Shown: positions 9,341 through 19,504 of the stretch, piece by piece
Layout of the letters: each line of letters starts with the position of its first letter
How positions within the stretch are numbered: position 1 is the first letter of the stretch
From: Streptomyces macrolidinus
GTDB taxonomy: Bacteria > Actinomycetota > Actinomycetes > Streptomycetales > Streptomycetaceae
Direction of reading: 5' to 3'
Length of the DNA stretch: 64,000 nt
Assembly (NCBI RefSeq): GCF_023887685.1
Contig: NZ_JAMWMR010000002.1
Span: 186,001 to 250,000 of the forward strand
Translations under genes and position numbers: made by a program
The notes under the pieces: model-generated
Told to the model about the DNA's origin: nothing
What the model saw: only the letters and a program-made list of their open reading frames with translations
Database searches by the model: none

Positions 9341-10582
9341 TCAGTTGTCGTCCTCGTCGATGAGGAACCCGCGCATCGGCGAGGGCGCCTGGCCCATCGG
9401 CGACGGGCCCTGCGGACGCACCGGCGCCATCGGCTGGGTCATCGCCGGGGACATCTGCTGCTGACCGCCGAAGGACGGAGCAGAGGGAGCCGGAGGACCA
9501 CCCATCGACTGGTTGCCGCCGTACGACGGGCCACTCGCGCCCGCCGGAGCCATCGACGGCGCCGACGGCGCGGGCAGCGAGGCCGCGGCCGGGGTGCGCG
9601 GCGGAGCCAGCGAGTCGTCGGCCTGGGTCTCCAACTGACGGAGCTGCGACTCCAGGTACGACTTCAGCCGCGTGCGGTACTCGCGCTCGAAGCCGCGCAG
9701 GTCCTCGACCTTGCGCTCCAGCGTGGCGCGCGCGGACTCCAGAGAACCCATCGCGACGCGGTGCTTCTCCTGCGCGTCCCGCTCCAGCGCGTCGGCCTTG
9801 GCACGGGCGTCGCGCTCCAGACCCTCGGCGCGGCTGCGGGCCTCACCGACGATCTTGTTGGCCTCGGAACGGGCCTCGGCGATCGCCTGGTCGGCGGTCT
9901 GCTGAGCCAGCGACAGGACACGCGCGGCGCTGTCGCCACCGGGACCCTGACCGGGCATGCCCGGACCACCGGGACCTCCCGGACCGCCCATCGGGCCACC
10001 GCCCATGGGACCGGGGCCGCCCATGGGGCCACCCATCTGCTGCTGCATCGGAGGCTGGCCGCCCATCGGCCCCTGCCCCATGGACCCTTGGCCCATCGCC
10101 CCCTGGCCCATGGGTCCTTGACCCATCGGACCCTGTCCCATCGGACCCTGGCCCATCGGACCGGGACCCTGGGGACCACCCTGACCGCCGCCGGGGCCGG
10201 CAGGCAGCTGCGGGGCACCGCTCGGCAGCTGGGGCGGACCACCCATGGGGCCACCCATCTGCTGCTGCGGCGGGCCCGATATCCCAGCGGGCACCGGAGC
10301 CCCCGGACCTCGCATGCCCTGCGGTGGCTGCGGCGGCTGCTGTTGCTGCTGCTGCTGGTCCTGCTGGCCCTCCGGGGGCTTGCGCATGTTCTGCTGGTTC
10401 TGCGCCGCGGCACGCGTGGCGGCGGCCAGCTTGGCGCGCAGATCCTCGTTCTCCCTGAGGAGACGAGTCAGTTCGGCTTCGACCTCATCGAGGAAGGCAT
10501 CGACCTCGTCCTCGTCATAGCCTTCTCGGAGGCGGACGGTCGTGAACTGCTTGTTCCGCACGTCCTCGGGGGTCAACGGCAT
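9341..10582 (-). CDS. divIVA: DivIVA/Wag31 polar growth protein
   Basis: 413 residues. The N-terminal ~60 residues are the conserved DivIVA membrane-curvature domain ([13 protein letters not shown]..., then a coiled coil [18 protein letters not shown]). A Gln/Pro/Met/Gly-rich linker follows (about residues 80-205). It contains tandem GPMGQ pentapeptides and QQQ runs. A second long coiled coil spans about 215-330. The C-terminal tail is Pro/Ala/Ser-rich and ends in EDDN. In Streptomyces this protein marks hyphal tips and directs cell-wall growth, and it is essential. It is the last gene of the ftsZ-sepF-yggT arm. A GGTGAAGAG ribosome site precedes the ATG. The linker repeats are a likely site of length variation. 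Confidence 0.96.
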   Translation of the reverse strand: MPLTPEDVRNKQFTTVRLREGYDEDEVDAFLDEVEAELTRLLRENEDLRAKLAAATRAAAQNQQNMRKPPEGQQDQQQQQQQPPQPPQGMRGPGAPVPAGISGPPQQQMGGPMGGPPQLPSGAPQLPAGPGGGQGGPQGPGPMGQGPMGQGPMGQGPMGQGAMGQGSMGQGPMGGQPPMQQQMGGPMGGPGPMGGGPMGGPGGPGGPGMPGQGPGGDSAARVLSLAQQTADQAIAEARSEANKIVGEARSRAEGLERDARAKADALERDAQEKHRVAMGSLESARATLERKVEDLRGFEREYRTRLKSYLESQLRQLETQADDSLAPPRTPAAASLPAPSAPSMAPAGASGPSYGGNQSMGGPPAPSAPSFGGQQQMSPAMTQPMAPVRPQGPSPMGQAPSPMRGFLIDEDDN

Positions 10583-10634
10583 CTCTTCACCTCAACGTAG
10601 TCATCGGCAGTCGGCAAGACCGTATCGTCCACAG

Positions 10635-10925
10635 TCACCTCGCGAGGTTGCCCACGATGGAGATCAGGATGTAGACGATGATCATCAGTACGAAGAAGGA
10701 CAGGTCGAGCGCCACGCCTCCGAGACGCAGCGGCGGGATGAACCGCCGCAGAAGCTTCAGCGGTGGATCCGTGACGGTGTAGGTGGCCTCCAGAATGACC
10801 ACCATCGCCTTGCCGGGTTGCCATGAGCGGGCGAACTGGAAGACGTAGTCCATGACCAGCCGGAAAATCAGCACGACGAGGAAGCACATCAGCGCGATGT
10901 AGACAACCTCCAGGAACACGCTCAT
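10635..10925 (-). CDS. YggT family membrane protein
   Basis: 96 residues with two hydrophobic segments (about residues 3-25 and 72-93). The YggT/CCB3 motif between them reads DPPLKLLRRFIPPLRLGG. In actinobacteria, cyanobacteria and firmicutes this small protein is encoded next to sepF, and it is thought to help cell division or membrane organisation. The position between sepF and divIVA on one strand, 51 bp from sepF, supports a division role. The exact activity is unknown. Confidence 0.9.
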   Translation of the reverse strand: MSVFLEVVYIALMCFLVVLIFRLVMDYVFQFARSWQPGKAMVVILEATYTVTDPPLKLLRRFIPPLRLGGVALDLSFFVLMIIVYILISIVGNLAR

Positions 10926-10976
10926 GATCCGTGCTTCCCTCTCCCCTGTTCCCGTGCGGCTTTCCGATTGTGCGTC

Positions 10977-11609
10977 TCAGCTCTGGTTGAAGAACCCGCC
11001 CTCTGCGATGCGGGCCTTGTCCTCCGCCGTGACATCGACGTTAGCAGGCGACAACAGGAACACCTTCTGCGTCACCCGCTCGATACTTCCATGCAGGCCG
11101 AAGACCAAACCTGCCGCAAAGTCGACAAGTCGCTTCGCGTCCGTGTCGTCCATCTCCGTCAGATTCATGATCACCGGAGTGCCCTCACGGAAGTGTTCCC
11201 CGATGGTACGGGCCTCGTTGTAGGTCCGCGGGTGAAGCGTGGTGATCCGGTAGGGCTCTCGCTCGGACACGACCTTGGGCATGATCACCGGGGCGCTCTT
11301 CTCCAGGCTCTGGCGTTCTTGTGTGATGGATGCCACGGGGGCGATGCGGGCCGGACGCCCCGATTCCGCGGCCGGCGAAGCCGAATGGGACACCGGATCG
11401 CGCTGCGCCGGCGGCTGAACCACTCGCACCGATTCGTCCCGTTGGGGCTGAAGTGCCTGATGCGACGGCTCATGCCGCCTGCGGTCCCGCTCCGGCTCCG
11501 GGTCGAGTTCGGGCTCGAAGTCGTCGTCGGGGTCGAACCCCCGGCCGTCGTACCCATCGTCCTCCACGAGGCCGAGGTAGACCGCCATCTTGCGCATCGC
11601 GCCGGCCAT
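10977..11609 (-). CDS. sepF: SepF, membrane anchor for FtsZ
   Basis: 210 residues from ATG at 11609, preceded by GGAGG at good spacing; the frame is open to 11669 but without family similarity. The N-terminus ([18 protein letters not shown]) is the amphipathic membrane-binding helix. An acidic, Arg-rich linker covers about 20-115. The compact SepF core starts near [17 protein letters not shown] and includes [19 protein letters not shown]. SepF tethers FtsZ to the membrane and takes the role of FtsA, which this cluster lacks. It is in the same run as ftsZ, pgeF and yggS. Confidence 0.95.
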   Translation of the reverse strand: MAGAMRKMAVYLGLVEDDGYDGRGFDPDDDFEPELDPEPERDRRRHEPSHQALQPQRDESVRVVQPPAQRDPVSHSASPAAESGRPARIAPVASITQERQSLEKSAPVIMPKVVSEREPYRITTLHPRTYNEARTIGEHFREGTPVIMNLTEMDDTDAKRLVDFAAGLVFGLHGSIERVTQKVFLLSPANVDVTAEDKARIAEGGFFNQS

Positions 11610-11738
11610 TTCCTGAGTCCTCCGCTCTGTGGTGGATCGACTGACGACTGCCAAGTGCCCGCGATCCACGTGGTCGTCATGCCCGCCGATCGGCGGAATT
11701 GACCATATTTTCTGCTGTGGTCCGACTTCTTGGCGACG

Positions 11739-12458
11739 TTACCCGAGCCTCGGGCGGACTCCGAGTACCGCAGTACCGACGCGCACATGTGTCGCCCCGG
11801 CCGCCACGGCCTGCTCGAGGTCCGCACTCATCCCTGCCGACACCATGGTTGCAGTCGGATGGGTTCGGCGCAGGTCGGTCGACAAAACCATCAACCGCTC
11901 GAATGCTGCCTGTTGACGCCCCGCATACTCTCCTATGAGCGGCGCGACGGTCATCAGACCGTCCAGCCGCAAGCCCGGAGCGTTCGCGATGAGGTCGCCC
12001 AACTCTTCGATTCCAGAAGGCGCGACGCCACCGCGCTCGCCCCGTTCGTTCGCCCCCGCGTCCAGTGCCACCTGGATCAGGCAGCCCAGTTCGCGCCCGG
12101 CCCGCACGGCCTCCTTCGACAGCGCCGTGACCAGTCGGGAACGATCCACGGACTGCACGAGATCGGCATAACCGACCACGGAGCGCACCTTGTTGGTCTG
12201 CAACTGACCGACGAAGTGCCAAGTGAGGGGCAGATCCGAGCACTCGGCCGCCTTGGGTGCCGCGTCCTGGTCGCGGTTCTCCGCGACGTGCCGTACGCCG
12301 AGTTCGGAGAGAAGACGCACATCACTGGCGGGGTAGGTCTTGGTGACCACGATGAGGGTCACCTCGTCCCGCGCGCGGCCGACGGCCCGGCACGCGGCCG
12401 CGATACGGTCCTCCACCTGCGCCAGATTCGCGGCGAGTTGAGTCTTACGGTCCGTCAT
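11739..12458 (-). CDS. PLP homeostasis protein, YggS family
   Basis: 239 residues of the single-domain alanine-racemase-like fold. The PLP lysine is in LIVVTKTYPASDV (about residue 40). Further family landmarks are WHFVGQLQTNK, the Ser-Gly-Met phosphate-binding segment TMVSAGMSADLEQAV and HVRVGTAVLG near the C-terminus. These proteins bind pyridoxal phosphate and buffer its supply to other enzymes; no catalysis is established. The location between pgeF (6 bp gap) and sepF is typical of actinobacterial ftsZ regions. Confidence 0.92.
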   Translation of the reverse strand: MTDRKTQLAANLAQVEDRIAAACRAVGRARDEVTLIVVTKTYPASDVRLLSELGVRHVAENRDQDAAPKAAECSDLPLTWHFVGQLQTNKVRSVVGYADLVQSVDRSRLVTALSKEAVRAGRELGCLIQVALDAGANERGERGGVAPSGIEELGDLIANAPGLRLDGLMTVAPLIGEYAGRQQAAFERLMVLSTDLRRTHPTATMVSAGMSADLEQAVAAGATHVRVGTAVLGVRPRLG

Positions 12459-12464
12459 GTCCCA

Positions 12465-13193
12465 TCAGTCCAGCCAGACATAGCCAGCGAGCCGTCCGGT
12501 CGTCCGGTCGCGGCGGTACGAGAAGTGGTCGCCCGATTCGAGGGTGCACACCGGCGACTGCGCCCGGTCACACACCCCGAGTCGTTCGAGTTGGGCGTGC
12601 ACACCGGCGGTCACATCGACCGCGGGAGTGCCCCAACTCGTCTCGGCGTGCGCCGCCGGTTCGGCGGCGGACACCTCCGCGCGCATCGCTTCCGGTACCT
12701 CGTAGCACCGGCCGCAGACGGCGGGGCCCGTGCGGGCGACGATCCGGGAGGGATCGGCACCCAGTTCCGTCATCGCGCGGACGGCGGCCGGGACCACCCC
12801 GGCCACCATGCCGGGACGGCCCGCGTGGGCAGCCGCCACGACCCCGGCGACGGGGTCGGCGAGCAGAACAGGCGTGCAGTCGGCGGTGAGTACCGCGAGG
12901 GCGAGTCCGCGTCGCACGGTGACGATCGCGTCCACCTCGGGCACCCGCATTTCACCCCACGGGGCGTCCACCACGGCCACGTCCGCCCCGTGCACCTGGT
13001 TCATCCAGACCACGTCGGCCGGGTCGAGTCCCAAGGATTTGGCGGCGAGTTCGCGGTTGGTGCGGACGGCCTCGGGGTCGTCGCCGACCGCTCCGCCGAG
13101 ATTGAGCTCCTCGTACGGAGCGGCGCTCACCCCGCCCCACCGGTCGGTGAAGGCGAAGTGCGCGCCGCTCACGGTGTCGCGCTGTCCTATCAC
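12465..13193 (-). CDS. pgeF: Peptidoglycan editing factor PgeF (laccase-domain protein)
   Basis: 242 residues of the multicopper-polyphenol-oxidase fold family (DUF152). The metal and active-site motifs are [29 protein letters not shown] and [11 protein letters not shown]; the conserved His and two Cys of the zinc site are present. In other bacteria PgeF removes wrongly incorporated residues (such as L-Ser in place of L-Ala) from muropeptide precursors, which fits its place behind ftsZ. The ATG overlaps the ftsZ stop by 4 bp (ATGA), so translation is coupled. Purine-nucleoside activity has been reported for some homologues, so the exact substrate is open. Confidence 0.9.
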   Translation of the reverse strand: MIGQRDTVSGAHFAFTDRWGGVSAAPYEELNLGGAVGDDPEAVRTNRELAAKSLGLDPADVVWMNQVHGADVAVVDAPWGEMRVPEVDAIVTVRRGLALAVLTADCTPVLLADPVAGVVAAAHAGRPGMVAGVVPAAVRAMTELGADPSRIVARTGPAVCGRCYEVPEAMRAEVSAAEPAAHAETSWGTPAVDVTAGVHAQLERLGVCDRAQSPVCTLESGDHFSYRRDRTTGRLAGYVWLD

Positions 13194-14383
13194 TTGAGGA
13201 AGTCCGGGACGTCCAGTTCCTCGGCCGCGCTGTCCGAGTAGGTCCGCGACGACGGGATCGGCGGCGGGGTGACGGGGATCTCGGTCACCGGCTCCGGGGC
13301 GGGCGCGGGCTCCGGCGTCTCCTTCGGCGCGACGCTGCCGAGCGAGCCGAACGCCGGACGGCTCTCCGCGGGACGGGCCGGCTCCTCGCGCTTGACCGAG
13401 GACGAGCTGATCACGTTGTCCCGCTTGGCCGGAGGCTGGCCGCCGTCGAAGCCGGCGGCGATCACGGTGACCCGTACCTCGTCCCCGAGGGCGTCGTCGA
13501 TGACCGCGCCGAAGATGATGTTGGCCTCGGGATGCGCGGCCTCGCTGACGAGTTGGGCGGCCTCGTTGATCTCGAACAGGCCGAGGTCGGAGCCGCCCGA
13601 GATGGACAGGAGCACCCCGCGGGCGCCGTCGATGGACGCCTCCAGCAGCGGCGAGGAGATCGCCATCTCGGCGGCGGCCACCGCGCGGTCGTCGCCGCGG
13701 GCCGAGCCGATGCCCATGAGGGCCGAACCGGCCTCGGACATCACGGACTTCACATCGGCGAAGTCGAGGTTGATGAGGCCGGGGGTGGTGATGAGGTCAG
13801 TGATGCCCTGGACACCGGAGAGCAGCACCTGGTCCGCCGACTTGAAGGCGTCGAGCACGGAGACCTGACGGTCCGAGATCGACAGCAGCCGGTCGTTCGG
13901 GATGACGATGAGGGTGTCGACCTCTTCGCGGAGTTCGGCGATACCGTCCTCGGCCTGGTTGGCGCGGCGCCGTCCCTCGAAGGTGAACGGGCGGGTGACC
14001 ACACCGATCGTCAGGGCGCCCAACGAGCGGGCGATGTTGGCTACGACGGGCGCTCCGCCCGTGCCGGTGCCGCCGCCTTCACCGGCCGTGACGAAGACCA
14101 TGTCGGCCCCCTTGAGGACCTCCTCGATCTCCTCACGGTGATCCTCGGCGGCCTTGCGTCCGACGGCCGGGTTGGCGCCGGCGCCGAGACCGCGGGTGAG
14201 TTCACGGCCGACGTCGAGCTTGACGTCGGCGTCGCTCATCAACAGAGCTTGCGCGTCGGTGTTGATGGCGATGAACTCGACGCCCTTGAGACCGACCTCG
14301 ATCATCCGGTTGATGGCATTGACACCACCGCCGCCGACACCGATGACCTTGATGACTGCGAGGTAGTTCTGCGGTGCTGCCAC
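13190..14383 (-). CDS. ftsZ: Cell division GTPase FtsZ
   Basis: 397 residues from GTG. The tubulin signature [13 protein letters not shown] is near residue 105, with the N-terminal [13 protein letters not shown] loop and NTDAQAL. The T7 catalytic loop reads [12 protein letters not shown] Pro/Glu-rich linker of ~60 residues ends in the C-terminal peptide DVPDFLK, which binds SepF and other partners. FtsZ polymerises into Z rings; in Streptomyces this drives cross-walls and the ladders of sporulating hyphae. It has its own promoter region (14384-14662) between it and ftsQ. The stop overlaps pgeF by 4 bp. Confidence 0.99.
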   Translation of the reverse strand: MAAPQNYLAVIKVIGVGGGGVNAINRMIEVGLKGVEFIAINTDAQALLMSDADVKLDVGRELTRGLGAGANPAVGRKAAEDHREEIEEVLKGADMVFVTAGEGGGTGTGGAPVVANIARSLGALTIGVVTRPFTFEGRRRANQAEDGIAELREEVDTLIVIPNDRLLSISDRQVSVLDAFKSADQVLLSGVQGITDLITTPGLINLDFADVKSVMSEAGSALMGIGSARGDDRAVAAAEMAISSPLLEASIDGARGVLLSISGGSDLGLFEINEAAQLVSEAAHPEANIIFGAVIDDALGDEVRVTVIAAGFDGGQPPAKRDNVISSSSVKREEPARPAESRPAFGSLGSVAPKETPEPAPAPEPVTEIPVTPPPIPSSRTYSDSAAEELDVPDFLK

Positions 14384-14481
14384 GTCGAAGGCCTCTCGCC
14401 TCGAATTACGTTGCCGTCGCCCTCGGGTGGCCCCGTGGTCCGACGGCGGATGCCGAATGGGACGGTCCGAACGCCGACCCG

Positions 14482-14506
14482 AACCCTAACGCTGAAGTTT
14501 AGGGTT
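14482..14506. promoter_or_regulatory. Perfect inverted repeat in the ftsZ leader
   Basis: AACCCTAA (14482-14489) and TTAGGGTT (14499-14506) form a perfect 8-bp inverted repeat with a 9-bp spacer. It is AT-rich in a GC-rich region. It lies about 100 bp before the ftsZ start and about 30 nt after the predicted transcription start, so it is either an operator or an RNA hairpin. No assignment to a known regulator is possible by eye. Confidence 0.7.
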
Positions 14507-14542
14507 ACCAGTGTGCCTGTTCCCTGGACTCTTCCGGACAGG

Positions 14543-14572
14543 ACACTAAGTCGACAAGTGGCGCACGTTCAA
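14543..14572 (-). promoter_or_regulatory. Candidate ftsZ promoter
   Basis: Minus-strand TTGAAC, 18-bp spacer, TAGTGT is a good housekeeping-sigma promoter, giving a leader of about 150 nt. The -10 overlaps GACAC (14542-14546), the core of WhiA binding sites. WhiA/WhiB activation of ftsZ during sporulation is known in Streptomyces; the link to this site is inference. Confidence 0.6.
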
Positions 14573-14662
14573 CGAACACGCCGAACCTCCCGTTTTTCTT
14601 TTCACCCTATGTGATCAGCCGTAGCAGTGCCCAACCAGGGTGGTGGCCTGCACGGATGCACG

Positions 14663-15448
14663 TCAACTCCCTGATGACGCAGGGGAGGTGGGCACGCTGA
14701 CGTCGAAGTGCCGGGCGTCCGGGGCCGCTTTCATCAGTGCCGTCAGCGTGACCGACTTCGCCTTGCCCTTCTCACCACTTCCCCACATCACGCTCCGACC
14801 GTCGCGCAACCGAAGCGAGATGGAGTCGTAGGAACGGACCTTGACGGTCCGTGTGTCCCGCGCGACGGCGGTCGGCACGGCCTCGGCCACGCGGACCGCC
14901 TCGCGCAGCAGCCGGTCGGTGCCGAAGCGGCGCGGGCCGCCCGTGCGGGGCAGCGCCCACTCCAGTACGGGGACACCCTCCGGAGCATGCGTCACCGTGG
15001 CGAACCGAACGCCCTCGCGGTCGACTTCGACGAACCGGCCGCCGCTCGCGAGGAGCAGGACGGGGGTCCGCTCGGTCACGTTCAGGGTGATTCCATGAGG
15101 CCAGGAGCGGACGGCCTCGACCGTGTCGATACGGGGCAACTTCCGCCGCAGCCGCGCCTCGATCGCGTCGGTGTCGAGAGACGCCAGCGGCGTTCCGGTC
15201 CGTACCCCGGCCGCCGTACGCACCTGAGCCGGGGTCAGAACACGCGTACCGGACACGGTCACCCGCTCCACGCGCAGCCATGAGGAGCCGTACAGCAGCC
15301 AGATGACGCCGCCGCTCACCAACACCACTGCCAGCAAAAGGATGATGAGCATACGGCGGCGGGCCCACCGTCCGGGGACGGGCGGCCGGGGCGGGCCGGA
15401 CTTCTGCTTCTGCCGTGCGTCGCGCTCGGCGGCCTTCGGTCCGGCCAC
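14663..15448 (-). CDS. ftsQ: Divisome protein FtsQ
   Basis: 261 residues from GTG, with an AGGGAG ribosome site. A basic cytoplasmic stretch rich in Arg/Pro (1-32) leads to a single membrane helix (about 33-53: LIILLLAVVLVSGGVIWLLY). The POTRA domain follows (VERVTVSGTRVLTPAQVRTA), then the FtsQ beta domain (VTERTPVLLLASGG). FtsQ links FtsL and other divisome proteins outside the membrane. The gene lies between murG and ftsZ, as in other actinobacterial dcw clusters, 43 bp after murG. Confidence 0.96.
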   Translation of the reverse strand: MAGPKAAERDARQKQKSGPPRPPVPGRWARRRMLIILLLAVVLVSGGVIWLLYGSSWLRVERVTVSGTRVLTPAQVRTAAGVRTGTPLASLDTDAIEARLRRKLPRIDTVEAVRSWPHGITLNVTERTPVLLLASGGRFVEVDREGVRFATVTHAPEGVPVLEWALPRTGGPRRFGTDRLLREAVRVAEAVPTAVARDTRTVKVRSYDSISLRLRDGRSVMWGSGEKGKAKSVTLTALMKAAPDARHFDVSVPTSPASSGS

Positions 15449-15491
15449 GCTCCCTGCCCTCCCTCATGTCCCTTGCGGTGCACGCATGTCC

Positions 15492-16583
15492 CTAGCGGTG
15501 ACGTGCGGCGATCGCCTCGTACACCATGCCGACGAGCAGGTCGTCGGCGTCCCGGCGGCCGAACTCACCGGCGGCGCGGGACATCTGGTACAGCCGGTGC
15601 GGATCGGCGAGCACGGGCAGGACGTTCTGCTGGATCCACTCCGGCGTCAGTTCCGCGTCGTCGACCAGCAGTCCACCGCCGGCCTTCACCACCGGCTGGG
15701 CGTTCAGCCGCTGTTCGCCGTTGCCGATGGGCAGCGGGACATAGGCGGCCGGGAGCCCGACGGCGGAGAGTTCGGCGACGGTCATCGCGCCGGCCCGGCA
15801 GAGCATCATGTCGGCCGCGGCGTACGCGAGGTCCATCCGGTCCACGTACGGTACCGGGATGTAGGGGGGCATCCCCGGCATCTGCTGTACGCGCGGCAGT
15901 TCGTTCTTCGGGCCGACCGCGTGCAGGATCTGGATCCCGGACTGCTGGAGGTACGGGGCGACCTGCTGCACCACCTCGTTGAGCCGCCGGGCGCCCTGCG
16001 AGCCGCCGGAGACCAGCAGCGTCGGCAGATTCGGGTCGAGCCCGAACGCGGCGCGCGCTTCCGGGCGTACGGCGGCGCGGTCCAGGGTGGCGATGGCGCG
16101 GCGCAGCGGGATGCCGATGTAGCGGGCGCCGCGCAGCTTGCTGTCCGGGGTGGAGACGGCGACCTGGGCCGCGTACCGCGAACCGATCTTGTTGGCCAGG
16201 CCGGGGCGGGCGTTGGCCTCGTGGATGACGATCGGGACACCGAGGCGCTTGGCCGCGAGATAGCCGGGCAGGGCGACATAGCCACCGAAGCCGACGACGG
16301 CGTCCGCCCTGGTGCGCTCCAGGACCTGCTCGGCCGCCTTGATCGTGCCGCGCAGCCGCCCGGGGACCGTGATCAGTTCGGGGGTCGGCTTGCGCGGCAG
16401 CGGCACGGCCGGGATCAGCGCGAGTTCATAGCCGCGCTCGGGTACGAGTCGGGTCTCCAGGCCGCGCTCCGTGCCCAGGGCCGTGATCCCCACGGTCGGA
16501 TCCTGCCTGCGCAGGGCGTCCGCGAGGGCGAGCGCGGGCTCGATGTGGCCGGCGGTCCCCCCACCAGCGAGTACGACATGCAC
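15492..16583 (-). CDS. murG: UDP-GlcNAc:lipid I transferase MurG
   Basis: 363 residues from GTG. The N-terminal glycine-rich motif [18 protein letters not shown] is the lipid I side, with [18 protein letters not shown] next. The C-terminal nucleotide-binding half has [15 protein letters not shown] and the acceptor loop [17 protein letters not shown]. This GT-B enzyme makes lipid II from lipid I on the inner face of the membrane. It is separated from ftsW by 6 bp, so it is part of the same transcript. Confidence 0.98.
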   Translation of the reverse strand: MHVVLAGGGTAGHIEPALALADALRRQDPTVGITALGTERGLETRLVPERGYELALIPAVPLPRKPTPELITVPGRLRGTIKAAEQVLERTRADAVVGFGGYVALPGYLAAKRLGVPIVIHEANARPGLANKIGSRYAAQVAVSTPDSKLRGARYIGIPLRRAIATLDRAAVRPEARAAFGLDPNLPTLLVSGGSQGARRLNEVVQQVAPYLQQSGIQILHAVGPKNELPRVQQMPGMPPYIPVPYVDRMDLAYAAADMMLCRAGAMTVAELSAVGLPAAYVPLPIGNGEQRLNAQPVVKAGGGLLVDDAELTPEWIQQNVLPVLADPHRLYQMSRAAGEFGRRDADDLLVGMVYEAIAARHR

Positions 16584-16589
16584 CGAAAT

Positions 16590-17939
16590 TCACCGCTCTC
16601 CGGACGAGCGCGCCGCCGAGGCGCGTCGTCGCATCGTGTTCCATCTCCGAGGCCCCCGTGTGAGTACGGCGCCTCCCGCTCGCTTTCTACCAAAGCGGGG
16701 TTGCCGCCTCGCAAGCGCCGCTCGCGCACCGGGCTCCTCGCGCGCGAAGGCGATGAGCAGTCCGATGGCGAACATGGTCGGCAGCAGGGCGGAGCCCCCG
16801 TAGGAGAACAGCGGGAGGGGCACACCGGCGATCGGCAACAGGCCGAGCACCGCACCGATGTTGATCACCGTCTGCATGGTGATCCAGGTGGTCACGCCTC
16901 CCGCGGCATACCTGACGAAGGGGTCCTTCGTGCGTCCGGCCACGCGGATACCCGCATAGCCTAGAGCCGCGAAGAGGGCGAGGACCGACAGCGTCCCCAC
17001 GAGGCCCAGTTCCTCACCGGTGACGGCGAAGATGAAGTCGGTGTGGGACTCCGGCAGTTGACCCCATTTTTCCACGCTCGCACCGAGCCCGGAACCGAAG
17101 AACCCGCCGGACGCCAGGGCGTAGATTCCGTGCACGGCCTGCCAGCAGGTGCCCTCGGGTCCGAGGTCCGTGGCGCCGATGCAGGCGAGCCGGTCCATCC
17201 GGTTGGGGCTGGTCTTGATGAGGAACACGCCGATCATGACGGCGATCGACAGCACCCCCACGAAGAGCCGCGTGGGCGCGCCCGCCAGCCACAGCAGCCC
17301 GAACAGGATGGCGGTCAGGATGATCGCGGTGCCCATGTCGCCGCCCAGCATGATCAGCCCGAGCAGCATGAACGCCACGGGGACGAGCGGCACCAGCATG
17401 TGCTTCCACTGCGTCAGCAGCCGCTTCTCCTGCTTGCGGGCGATCAGATCGGCTCCCCAGAGCACGAGTGCCAGCTTGCCGAGTTCGCTGGGCTGGATCT
17501 GGAAGGAGCCGCCGAGCGCGATCCAGTTCTGGTTGCCGTTGACCGACATCCCTATCCCGGGCACCTGCACCAGGGCCATCAGGAAGACGGAACCCGCCAG
17601 CATCGGGTACGCCAGTGCCCGATGCAGCTTCACGGGCATCCGCGCGGCCACGAGCATCAGCACGGCGCCGATGGAGGCCGCGAGGAACTGCTTGCGGAAG
17701 AAGTACGAGCCGGGCAGCGCCATCTGGAGCGCGGTGACCTGCGAGGCCGAGTAGACCATCACGAGGCCCAGCACGGTGATCAGCAGACTGCCGCCGAGGA
17801 TCAGGTAGTAGGCGGTCAGCGGCCGGTCCCAGGCGCGCCGGGCCCGCAGGACGAGCCGGGTGACGGGGTTGTCGCGCGGGGGGCGAGCCGAAACGGAGGG
17901 ACGCCTGGGCGCGCGCGGCACGCTACGGCTGGCGGGCAC
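16590..17939 (-). CDS. ftsW: Septal peptidoglycan polymerase FtsW (SEDS family)
   Basis: 449 residues from GTG with ten predicted membrane helices starting near residue 43. SEDS landmarks are visible: GNQNWIALGGSFQIQPSEL, the catalytic-Asp loop SHTDFIFAVTGEELGLVG, and near the C-terminus AGVPLPLFSYGGSAL. It works as a glycosyltransferase with the transpeptidase FtsI, encoded in the same cluster. The C-terminal ~45 residues are Arg-rich and cytoplasmic. The 137 bp between murD and ftsW hold no gene. Confidence 0.97.
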   Translation of the reverse strand: MPASRSVPRAPRRPSVSARPPRDNPVTRLVLRARRAWDRPLTAYYLILGGSLLITVLGLVMVYSASQVTALQMALPGSYFFRKQFLAASIGAVLMLVAARMPVKLHRALAYPMLAGSVFLMALVQVPGIGMSVNGNQNWIALGGSFQIQPSELGKLALVLWGADLIARKQEKRLLTQWKHMLVPLVPVAFMLLGLIMLGGDMGTAIILTAILFGLLWLAGAPTRLFVGVLSIAVMIGVFLIKTSPNRMDRLACIGATDLGPEGTCWQAVHGIYALASGGFFGSGLGASVEKWGQLPESHTDFIFAVTGEELGLVGTLSVLALFAALGYAGIRVAGRTKDPFVRYAAGGVTTWITMQTVINIGAVLGLLPIAGVPLPLFSYGGSALLPTMFAIGLLIAFAREEPGARAALARRQPRFGRKRAGGAVLTRGPRRWNTMRRRASAARSSGER

Positions 17940-18076
17940 CGGCGCTCACCCCGCCCCGCCGTGCGAGAACGCCGTCGGCCCGCACAGCGCCGCAGCGCTG
18001 TCCGGGCCCCAGCCACATCCGAGTCACGCATCCCTCCCGCACTCGCCCGGTCGCCGCCGGGCAGGGCGGGGCCGGG

Positions 18077-19504
18077 TCAGTCGTCGGCGGAGCCGAGCTC
18101 ACGAACGGCCTCCGCGAACGCGTCCCCGCGCTTGTTGTAGTTCACGAACATGTCCATGGAGGCACAGGCCGGCGCCAGCAGCACCGTGTCGCCCGGCCGG
18201 GCGAGCCCCCGCGCCTCCTGGACCGCCGCGCGCATCGCCCCAGTGTCGGTCCGTTCGAGGTCGACGACGGGTACTTCTGGCGCGTGTCGCGCCAGGGCTT
18301 CGCGGATCAGCGCACGATCCCTGCCGATGAGCACGGCGCCCCGCAGGCGCGGTGCGGAGGCGGCGACCAGTTCGTCGAAGGTCGCGCCCTTGGCGAGCCC
18401 GCCCGCGATCCACACGATCGACCCGTAGGCCGCCAACGAGGCTTGCGCCGCATGGGTGTTGGTGGCCTTGGAGTCGTCGACGTACGCGACGCCGTCGTGG
18501 TCCGCGACGTGGGCGATGCGGTGGGCGTCCGGGGTGAAGGCCCGCAGACCGTCGCGCACGGCCTGGGCGGGGACGCCGAAGGCACGCGCGAGGGCCGCCG
18601 CGGCAAGGGCGTTGGCGATGTTGTGCGGGGCGGGCGGGTCGATGTCGGAGACCTGCGCCAGCTCCTGCGCGTTCTTGTGCCGGTTCTCGACGAAGGCGCG
18701 GTCGACCAGGATGCCGTCCACGACGCCGAGTTGGGAGGGCGCGGGCGAGCCCAGCGTGAAGCCGACGGCCCGGCAGCCCTCCTCGACGTCGGCCTCGCGC
18801 ACCAGGTCCTCGGTCGCCTTGTCGGCGACGTTGTAGACGCAGGCGACGCGATTGCCCTCGTAGGCACGGCCCTTGTCGGCGGCGTACGCCTCCATGGAGC
18901 CGTGCCAGTCGAGGTGGTCGGGCGCCAGGTTGAGCACGACGGCGGAGTGCGCGCGCAGCGACGGCGCCCAGTGGAGCTGGTAGCTCGACAGCTCCACGGC
19001 GAGGACGTCGTACTGCTCCTCGCCGAGGACGACGTCGAGGAGCGAGACGCCGATGTTGCCGACGGCCGCCGTGCGCAGGCCCGCCGCCTTCAGGATGGAG
19101 GCGAGCATCTGCACGGTCGTGGTCTTGCCGTTGGTGCCCGTGACCGCGAGCCAGGGGGCCGCGTCGGGGCCGCGCAACTGCCAGGCCAGCTCGACGTCGC
19201 CCCAGACCGGGACGCCCGCCTCGGCCGCCGCGGCGAACAGCGGCTTGTCGGGGCGCCAGCCGGGCGCGGTGACGATCAGCTCGGTGCCCTCGGGCAGGGT
19301 CGACCCGTCACCGAGGCGGACCGTGATGCCGAGCGCTTCGAGTTCCGCGGCCTGCGTCCGGGCCCGCTCGTCGTCGCCGTCGTTGACGACGGTGACGAGC
19401 GCGCCGAGCCCGTGCAGCACCTTGGCCGCCGGGACACCCGAGACGCCGAGTCCCGCGACGGTGACGTGCTTCCCCTGCCAGTCGGTCACTTGTCCGCTGC
19501 CCAT
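18077..19504 (-). CDS. murD: UDP-MurNAc-L-Ala:D-Glu ligase MurD
   Basis: 475 residues. An N-terminal UDP-binding Rossmann-like domain ([17 protein letters not shown]) is followed by the ATP motif [14 protein letters not shown] and then [12 protein letters not shown]. The C-terminal domain has [12 protein letters not shown], a MurD-specific motif. It adds D-Glu to UDP-MurNAc-L-Ala in the cytoplasm. The ATG at 19504 overlaps the end of mraY by 19 bp. A GTG at 19489, which makes a 4-bp GTGA overlap with the mraY stop, is an equally good start and would shorten the protein by five residues. Confidence 0.97.
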   Translation of the reverse strand: MGSGQVTDWQGKHVTVAGLGVSGVPAAKVLHGLGALVTVVNDGDDERARTQAAELEALGITVRLGDGSTLPEGTELIVTAPGWRPDKPLFAAAAEAGVPVWGDVELAWQLRGPDAAPWLAVTGTNGKTTTVQMLASILKAAGLRTAAVGNIGVSLLDVVLGEEQYDVLAVELSSYQLHWAPSLRAHSAVVLNLAPDHLDWHGSMEAYAADKGRAYEGNRVACVYNVADKATEDLVREADVEEGCRAVGFTLGSPAPSQLGVVDGILVDRAFVENRHKNAQELAQVSDIDPPAPHNIANALAAAALARAFGVPAQAVRDGLRAFTPDAHRIAHVADHDGVAYVDDSKATNTHAAQASLAAYGSIVWIAGGLAKGATFDELVAASAPRLRGAVLIGRDRALIREALARHAPEVPVVDLERTDTGAMRAAVQEARGLARPGDTVLLAPACASMDMFVNYNKRGDAFAEAVRELGSADD

